Shown here piece by piece: positions 21,442 through 25,331 of a DNA stretch of 25,331 bases. The DNA comes from Bacteroidota bacterium (lineage in GTDB: Bacteria; Bacteroidota; Bacteroidia; Chitinophagales; Chitinophagaceae), in assembly GCA_023423285.1 (NCBI GenBank), contig JAFAFV010000088.1, positions 1-25,331 on the forward strand, given 5' to 3'. Positions within the stretch are counted from its first letter, which is position 1; each line of letters starts with the position of its first letter. The notes under the pieces were generated by a model. That model did not search any database, was not told the DNA's origin, and saw nothing but the letters and a program-made list of their open reading frames with translations. The translations under genes were made by a program, and so were the position numbers.

Positions 21442-23412
21442 ATGAGAAGAAAAAATAAGCCTTCAAGGCCCATAGTATCAGGCTCCAGAAAACACATCAA
21501 AAACACGGCAAATGATACGATTAAGGGTACGCTTGATGTAACACGCTCAGGCAGGGGCTTTGTAATTGTGGAAGGAATGGAGGAAGACATACTTGTATTT
21601 CCTGAAGATATCAACAATGCTATGGATGGCGATACGGTGCGTATCAAGTTGCGCTCAGGATTTGATGAAAAGATGAAAGGAAGAGTGGTTGAAGTTTTAA
21701 AACGCAAGAGAACCGAGTTCATGGGCGTAGTGCAAATGAACAAAGGTTTTGCATTTGTACTGGGCGACAAGGAAAAAGGCGTACCCGATATTTATATTTC
21801 AGAAAAAAATATAAATGGCGCCAAAGAAGGAGATAAAGTAATAGCCCGATTGATCAAATGGGATAGCGGTGATAAGCGGCCTGAAGGTGAGATCATTTCT
21901 GTAATGAGTGAAGAAAATGAAGCCGATGCTGCCATGCAGGAAACATTGCTGGAACATGGGTTCCCGTTGCATTTTAGTGATGAGGCCTTAGAAGTTGCCG
22001 CCCGCTTGCCCGAAGAGATATCCAAAGAAGAAATTAGCATTCGCAAAGATGTACGGAGTATCCTCACCTTTACCATTGACCCTGTTGATGCCAAAGATTT
22101 TGATGATGCCATCTCTTACCGCAAATTAAAAAATGGCAATCATGAAATTGGTGTACACATTGCAGATGTTTCGCATTATGTTACGCCAGGCAATGCGCTT
22201 GATGAAGAAGCGTATCACAGGGCAACCTCGGTGTATTTGCCAGACAGGGTGAACCCAATGCTGCCGGAACAAATATCAAACGTGTTGTGTTCTTTAAGAC
22301 CGAATGAGGATAAGCTTTGTTTTTCAGCTATTTTTCAGTTGAACGATAAAGCCGAGGTAAAAACATACTGGCTGGGTAAAACGATTATTCATTCAGATCG
22401 CAGGTTTACTTACGAAGAAGCCCAGCGAATCATTGAAACCGTCACCGGCGATCATGCTGAAGCAATACTGGCTGTAAACAAAATTTCACAAACCTTGCGC
22501 AAGTACCGGTTTGACGAAGGCGCGATCAATTTTCATTCAACAGAAGTAAGGTTTAAGCTGGATGAAAATGGCACGCCATTGGGTATTGAATTAAAAGAAA
22601 GCAAAGAGGCGCATCAATTAATTGAAGAACTGATGCTGCTGGCAAATAAGTATGTAGCACGGCATGTTTCAAAAGTAAAAGTCAATAACAAATCCATTCC
22701 TTTTCCGTACCGCATACACGATACGCCTGATGAGGAAAAGCTACTGCCCTTTATTGCATTTGCCAATAAATTTGGTTATAAGTTTGATATCTCAAGCGCC
22801 GAAACCATTGCCGATTCTTTTAACAAGCTTTTGCTGGAAACCAGGGGCAGGCCCGAGGAAGCTGTTCTTTCACAGTTAGGCATCCGCACCATGGCAAAAG
22901 CCAAATATACTGCAAGCAACGTGGGGCATTACGGCCTCGGTTTTGAATATTATTGCCATTTTACTTCTCCTATCCGGCGTTATCCTGATATAATGGTGCA
23001 CCGCATTTTATTAGAAGTGCTTGAAGACCGTGTAAATCTGGATAAGAAAATGGAAGAAAAATGCAAGCATTGCAGCGACCGCGAACGCAATGCCATGGAA
23101 GCCGAGCGCAGCGCTAATAAATACAAACAGGTTCAATATATGCAGCAATTTGTAGGCGAGGAGTTTGATGCCATAGTAAGCGGAGTGTCCAAGCATGGTT
23201 TCTGGGCCGAAACGGTTGATCATCTTTGCGAAGGAATGGTATCTATAACCATGCTCAAAGAACACGATGATTTTGAGCACTCTGAATCAGATTACGCGCT
23301 GATAGGCCGCCGCACAAGAAAAAAATTCACCATGGGCGACAAAGTGCGCATACAGGTGGTTGCCGCCAATTTAGATAAGCGCCAACTGGATTATGACTGG
23401 GTAGGGGAGTAA
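21442..23412 (+). CDS. rnr: Ribonuclease R (RNB-family 3'-5' exoribonuclease)
   Basis: 656 residues. N-terminal cold-shock/OB domains (about 20-150) precede the RNB catalytic domain, whose magnesium-binding acids are visible as Asp213, Asp219, Asp221 and Asp222 in Asp-Pro-Val-Asp-Ala-Lys-Asp-Phe-Asp-Asp. A C-terminal S1 domain follows (Asp-Ala-Ile-Val-Ser-Gly-Val-Ser-Lys-His-Gly-Phe-Trp-Ala). It is shorter than E. coli RNase R (813 residues): it lacks the N-terminal helix-turn-helix and ends with the S1 domain, without the lysine-rich tail. The role is degradation of structured RNA and rRNA quality control. It is the last protein gene before the tRNA. Confidence 0.96.
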   Translation: MRRKNKPSRPIVSGSRKHIKNTANDTIKGTLDVTRSGRGFVIVEGMEEDILVFPEDINNAMDGDTVRIKLRSGFDEKMKGRVVEVLKRKRTEFMGVVQMNKGFAFVLGDKEKGVPDIYISEKNINGAKEGDKVIARLIKWDSGDKRPEGEIISVMSEENEADAAMQETLLEHGFPLHFSDEALEVAARLPEEISKEEISIRKDVRSILTFTIDPVDAKDFDDAISYRKLKNGNHEIGVHIADVSHYVTPGNALDEEAYHRATSVYLPDRVNPMLPEQISNVLCSLRPNEDKLCFSAIFQLNDKAEVKTYWLGKTIIHSDRRFTYEEAQRIIETVTGDHAEAILAVNKISQTLRKYRFDEGAINFHSTEVRFKLDENGTPLGIELKESKEAHQLIEELMLLANKYVARHVSKVKVNNKSIPFPYRIHDTPDEEKLLPFIAFANKFGYKFDISSAETIADSFNKLLLETRGRPEEAVLSQLGIRTMAKAKYTASNVGHYGLGFEYYCHFTSPIRRYPDIMVHRILLEVLEDRVNLDKKMEEKCKHCSDRERNAMEAERSANKYKQVQYMQQFVGEEFDAIVSGVSKHGFWAETVDHLCEGMVSITMLKEHDDFEHSESDYALIGRRTRKKFTMGDKVRIQVVAANLDKRQLDYDWVGE

Positions 23413-23460
23413 TGGCTGGCTGCGGTAATAAAAAATCTGTAAAGTCTCGTGTTGAATGAT

Positions 23461-23491
23461 TTTGACGTTTCATAAAAAGCTCCTACCTTCG
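23461..23491 (+). promoter_or_regulatory. Promoter of the tRNA-Arg gene
   Basis: TTTG at 23461-23464, a 19-bp spacer, then TACCTTCG at 23484-23491: a near-complete match to the Bacteroidota sigma-A promoter (one mismatch in the -7 box). The start point would be about 6-8 bases on, just before the tRNA at 23504. It is the best promoter in the window. Confidence 0.75.
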
Positions 23492-23503
23492 CTCTCCCAA
23501 AAA

Positions 23504-23577
23504 GGCCCCGTAGCTCAATTGAATAGAGCATTTGACTACGGATCAAAAGGTTTCAGGTTTGAATCCTGACGGGGTCA
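23504..23577 (+). tRNA. tRNA-Arg (anticodon ACG)
   Basis: Folds as a full cloverleaf of 74 nt without encoded CCA. The acceptor stem 23504-23510 pairs with 23570-23576 (one G-T wobble), with discriminator A at 23577. The D stem is GCTC/GAGC; the anticodon stem TTTGA/TCAAA carries loop CTACGGA with anticodon ACG at 23538-23540; the T stem is TCAGG/CCTGA. ACG (A34 normally edited to inosine by TadA) reads CGU, CGC and CGA. The T loop has T at position 56 and the D loop A at 19, a compensated change of the normally invariant G19-C56 pair. Confidence 0.96.
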
Positions 23578-23586
23578 CTGAAAATC

Positions 23587-23615
23587 AAAGAGTTACAATA
23601 AAGTAACTCTTTTTT
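23587..23615 (+). terminator. Rho-independent terminator of the tRNA-Arg gene
   Basis: Perfect 10-bp stem AAAGAGTTAC/GTAACTCTTT (23587-23596 with 23603-23612), 6-base loop, and a run of T to 23615. It starts 10 bp after the tRNA. Confidence 0.88.
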
Positions 23616-23625
23616 ATTTAAAGAT

Positions 23626-23645
23626 TCCGACACACATCCGACACA
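23626..23645 (+). repeat. Two tandem copies of TCCGACACA, 11-bp period
   Basis: TCCGACACA at 23626-23634 is repeated exactly at 23637-23645 with two bases (CA) between. It starts 11 bp after the tRNA terminator. Its role is unknown; a recombinase arm-type site or chance are both possible. Confidence 0.6.
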
Positions 23646-23911
23646 TTGTATTAAATGAGGGATATTTTAAAAAAAATCATTTTTTTATACTGTAGTGTCA
23701 TTTTCGTCATTTCTGTCCCTTTCAGCATCGCACACGCGTAAAAAAGATGTTGGGATTTGGTGGGTGAGAGATATTTTACCCTTTCGCGGAGGCTTTACGA
23801 TCATCGGATCGGATGCCTAACTGTCCGGCGCATGATGAACAGTATTCTGCCATTATTCCAAATTTATTGTTTTACATCCTATAGGGTGTTATTTGGCCTG
23901 AATATCTTTTT

Positions 23912-24053
23912 TCAACGAACATTCCCAATGCTGACCCTCTCGTTAAATTTTTGCCTTTCTGTGATGAAGAAACCCATCCTGCCCCCTGCTTAAAGCGTAG
24001 CATTCCTTTTAATTTTGGTCAATGTAAACATAGTATTCCGGATGCCTGACCAT
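23912..24053 (-). pseudogene. Possible decayed GIY-YIG endonuclease gene
   Basis: From an ATG at 24053 the - strand encodes Met-Val-Arg-His-Pro-Glu-Tyr-Tyr-Val-Tyr-Ile, close to the usual beginning of single-domain GIY-YIG proteins (Tyr-Tyr-Val-Tyr-Ile-x-x-Asn-Lys). That frame stops at 24011-24009. Shifting frame after the Ile gives Lys-Arg-Asn-Ala-Thr-Leu, a stop where the second-motif Tyr should be, then Ala-Gly-Gly. This mimics Lys-x-Asn-x-Thr-Leu-Tyr-x-Gly-Val. Further on, Glu-Arg-Val lies where Arg-Arg-Val is usual, after about ten unexplained residues. The frame ends at 23912. The match is short and from memory, so this is a suggestion. Confidence 0.3.
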
Positions 24054-24162
24054 AACTTTAGTTGTAGTAAATCAGTCAAACGTCTGTCCTTTATAGGTAA
24101 AACTTGACTGGAAAGGCGAAAAATCAGAGCTTTCCTTCAATTCGTCTGGCATTAGTGATCTA

Positions 24163-24750
24163 TCAGTAGCTTACTTCTATATCTCCGGTTGCAATTAATA
24201 TCGCTGTCGCAACTACATTGGCACCCAAACCTATAAGCCAGTTTTTCCACACCTTCTTACGCTTAATGCTGGAAGCCTTTATTATGTAGGCATCGTTATA
24301 AATTGGGTTCTGAATTAATACAGAGTCGGGCACGTTCAGGTTCTTTTCTTTGGGTTCAGATGACGCAGTAGCGATGGCAGGTATAAGGCCAACAATCGGG
24401 GAAACTAAACTCGCTACTAAGGTACCTGTGCCTGCAGGCTTATATCTTGTATAATGCTTTGAGGCATCCGCTTGAGCCTGAAGCTTCAAATTTTCGGGGT
24501 CGGCGTTATCAGTTCCACTAAATTGATCTGTTGTACCGTTCTCATAGATAATTTTCAATACATCCCTTTTTGCAATTGAATATACTGGACCATCCTGATT
24601 ATCGAACTTCTTATACTTAATTTCAGATATTCCTACTTCAACGATTTTGGCGTTGATCTTATCGCCGTTCTTTTGAGTTATTACATCTTGAGAATAACAG
24701 GTAATGGCACTTATTAAAGCCAATACAATCGCGCATAAAAATTTATTCAT
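24163..24750 (-). CDS. Exported protein of unknown function with C-terminal membrane segment
   Basis: 195 residues from the ATG at 24750; the frame is open 18 codons further, but this ATG gives a clean signal peptide (Met-Asn-Lys-Phe, hydrophobic core, then Cys-Tyr-Ser-Gln). The N-terminal third, Lys-Asn-Gly-Asp-Lys-Ile-Asn-Ala-Lys-Ile-Val-Glu-Val, then Glu-Ile-Lys-Tyr-Lys-Lys-Phe-Asp-Asn, Gly-Pro-Val-Tyr and Ile-Tyr-Glu-Asn-Gly, is a small beta domain I have often seen in exported Bacteroidota proteins. No function is known to me. Hydrophobic stretches near 105-125 and 175-190 suggest membrane association. A perfect -7 element lies upstream. The neighbour on the same strand, 72 bp upstream, is a phytase-like esterase family gene; no functional link is evident. 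Confidence 0.75.
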   Translation of the reverse strand: MNKFLCAIVLALISAITCYSQDVITQKNGDKINAKIVEVGISEIKYKKFDNQDGPVYSIAKRDVLKIIYENGTTDQFSGTDNADPENLKLQAQADASKHYTRYKPAGTGTLVASLVSPIVGLIPAIATASSEPKEKNLNVPDSVLIQNPIYNDAYIIKASSIKRKKVWKNWLIGLGANVVATAILIATGDIEVSY

Positions 24751-24768
24751 AATTTTTAGTTGGTGTTT

Positions 24769-24776
24769 CAAATGTA
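24769..24776 (-). promoter_or_regulatory. Candidate -7 element for the exported-protein gene
   Basis: Reads TACATTTG on -, a perfect TAnnTTTG, 18 bp before the ATG at 24750. No -33 partner at the expected distance. Confidence 0.38.
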
Positions 24777-24822
24777 CTAAAATCCACCAATAAAAACCCA
24801 CCACTAAGATTAGCAGGGGGCA

Positions 24823-25331
24823 TCATTCCACCACCTCAAACAAAAACACCTGGCTCTTTTGAATTTTCTGAAAATTGTTATCGGCTATTAAAATTAGCGA
24901 GCGGTTGCCGTTCGCTAATCTTGGGCCCAAGGTCATACCTTCTATATTGTCAGTAAACTGGTTGAGGCTGTCCGAATTCAGTAAAAGTCTTTTGGACATG
25001 GGCTGGTAAGCAGCCTTATTAGTAAGACTTGCCATATTTAATACATCTGTTGCTCCGGAGTAATCAGTCAGGTAAATTTTTATTGTAGAACTTAGAATGC
25101 CCATAGTGAAAGACCGCTCCATTACCAATAGTTTTTTTTCGTCATACCAAAGTATCTCCGGTACGCCATTTATCCTGAAAGCGTCTGCCAGCAAAGGTTT
25201 TCGTGCCACTGCATCTAATAAATAAGCATATTGCGCTATGGGTTTTCGCGTGGCAGTATTAAATTTCGTGATTCTCACCGGCGCTCCAGGCATATCTACA
25301 TCGGCACGTGGGCCATCGTCAAACAAAGGTT
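24823..25331 (-). CDS. Esterase-like activity of phytase family protein, C-terminal part (5' end outside window)
   Basis: About 169 residues are visible; the frame stays open to the window edge, so the TTG at 25326 is not the start. The C-terminal signature Asn-Ile-Glu-Gly-Met-Thr-Leu-Gly-Pro, then Gly-Asn-Arg-Ser-Leu-Ile-Leu-Ile-Ala-Asp-Asn-Asn-Phe and Gln-Val-Phe-Leu-Phe-Glu-Val, matches the phytase-like (PF13449) family of exported beta-propeller proteins. In this family the Glu-Gly-Met and Asp-Asn-Asn-Phe motifs close the propeller. Biochemical roles are poorly defined (phosphoesterase or esterase activity has been proposed). The N-terminus and any signal peptide lie beyond the window. 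Confidence 0.85.
   Translation of the reverse strand, partial: PLFDDGPRADVDMPGAPVRITKFNTATRKPIAQYAYLLDAVARKPLLADAFRINGVPEILWYDEKKLLVMERSFTMGILSSTIKIYLTDYSGATDVLNMASLTNKAAYQPMSKRLLLNSDSLNQFTDNIEGMTLGPRLANGNRSLILIADNNFQKIQKSQVFLFEVVE

Larger units (their letters stand above)
23616..24162. other. Gene-poor stretch downstream of tRNA-Arg
   Basis: About 550 bp with no intact gene I can support. It holds a short direct repeat (23626-23645), homopolymer-rich sequence near 23670-23690, and a stretch on - that resembles a decayed GIY-YIG gene (23912-24053). A 78-codon open frame on + at 23757-23993 has no recognisable motif, and the likely relic runs across it on the other strand. The position after a tRNA gene is a common site for integrated elements, but no integrase or duplicated tRNA end is seen in the window. 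Confidence 0.5.

Noticed and set aside
23626..23645. Repeat considered as the start of a CRISPR array
   Set aside because: Only two 9-bp copies two bases apart, with no spacers and no cas genes nearby.
23757..23993. 78-codon open frame on + in the gene-poor region
   Set aside because: Begins at a weak start, has no recognisable motif, is rich in rare-looking composition for the genome, and overlaps on the opposite strand the better-supported GIY-YIG relic.

Overview
The window reads as chromosomal DNA of a Bacteroidota bacterium, most likely a member of the Chitinophagaceae or a close relative. The evidence is the gene set (a DUF3822 gene overlapping rsmD, an FHS-type sugar permease with a LacI regulator, a two-domain secreted M16 peptidase, a NamZ/DUF1343 lipoprotein), the lack of Shine-Dalgarno sequences before starts, and several matches to the Bacteroidota promoter (TTTG, about 19 bp, TAnnTTTG). 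lpxK shows a lipid A-bearing Gram-negative envelope. Taxonomy below phylum is inference.

Left part (1-8023): the tail of a secreted or lipoprotein gene on + meets, tail to tail, a six-gene cluster on -. In order of transcription the cluster encodes a Tat-exported Gfo/Idh/MocA oxidoreductase, an FHS-family sugar permease, NagA-like and NagB-like enzymes overlapping by one base, a LacI-family regulator and a large secreted beta-propeller protein. It looks like an amino-sugar uptake and catabolism locus. The NagA and NagB homologues are not textbook versions: NagB lacks the phosphate-loop motif of canonical enzymes. No sugar kinase is encoded in the cluster, so the real substrate is open. This is the most interesting part of the window.

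Middle (8274-15743, +): a housekeeping run of trpS, a deoxynucleoside kinase, pepP, pssA, rsmI and a 939-residue secreted M16 zinc peptidase, with a clear terminator after the kinase. A strong bidirectional hairpin (15757-15797) separates it from a convergent thiolase gene (15799-16977, -).

Right (17163-23412, +): namZ (peptidoglycan exo-muramidase lipoprotein), then the overlapping genes DUF3822, rsmD and 5-formyl-THF cyclo-ligase, then lpxK and rnr three bases apart. A tRNA-Arg(ACG) follows with its own promoter and terminator. Beyond it lies about 550 bp without an intact gene, holding a short tandem repeat and what looks like a decayed GIY-YIG endonuclease gene. The window ends with two - strand genes: a small exported protein and the C-terminal part of a phytase-like esterase family protein.

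No CRISPR array, rRNA, insertion sequence or intact mobile element was seen.
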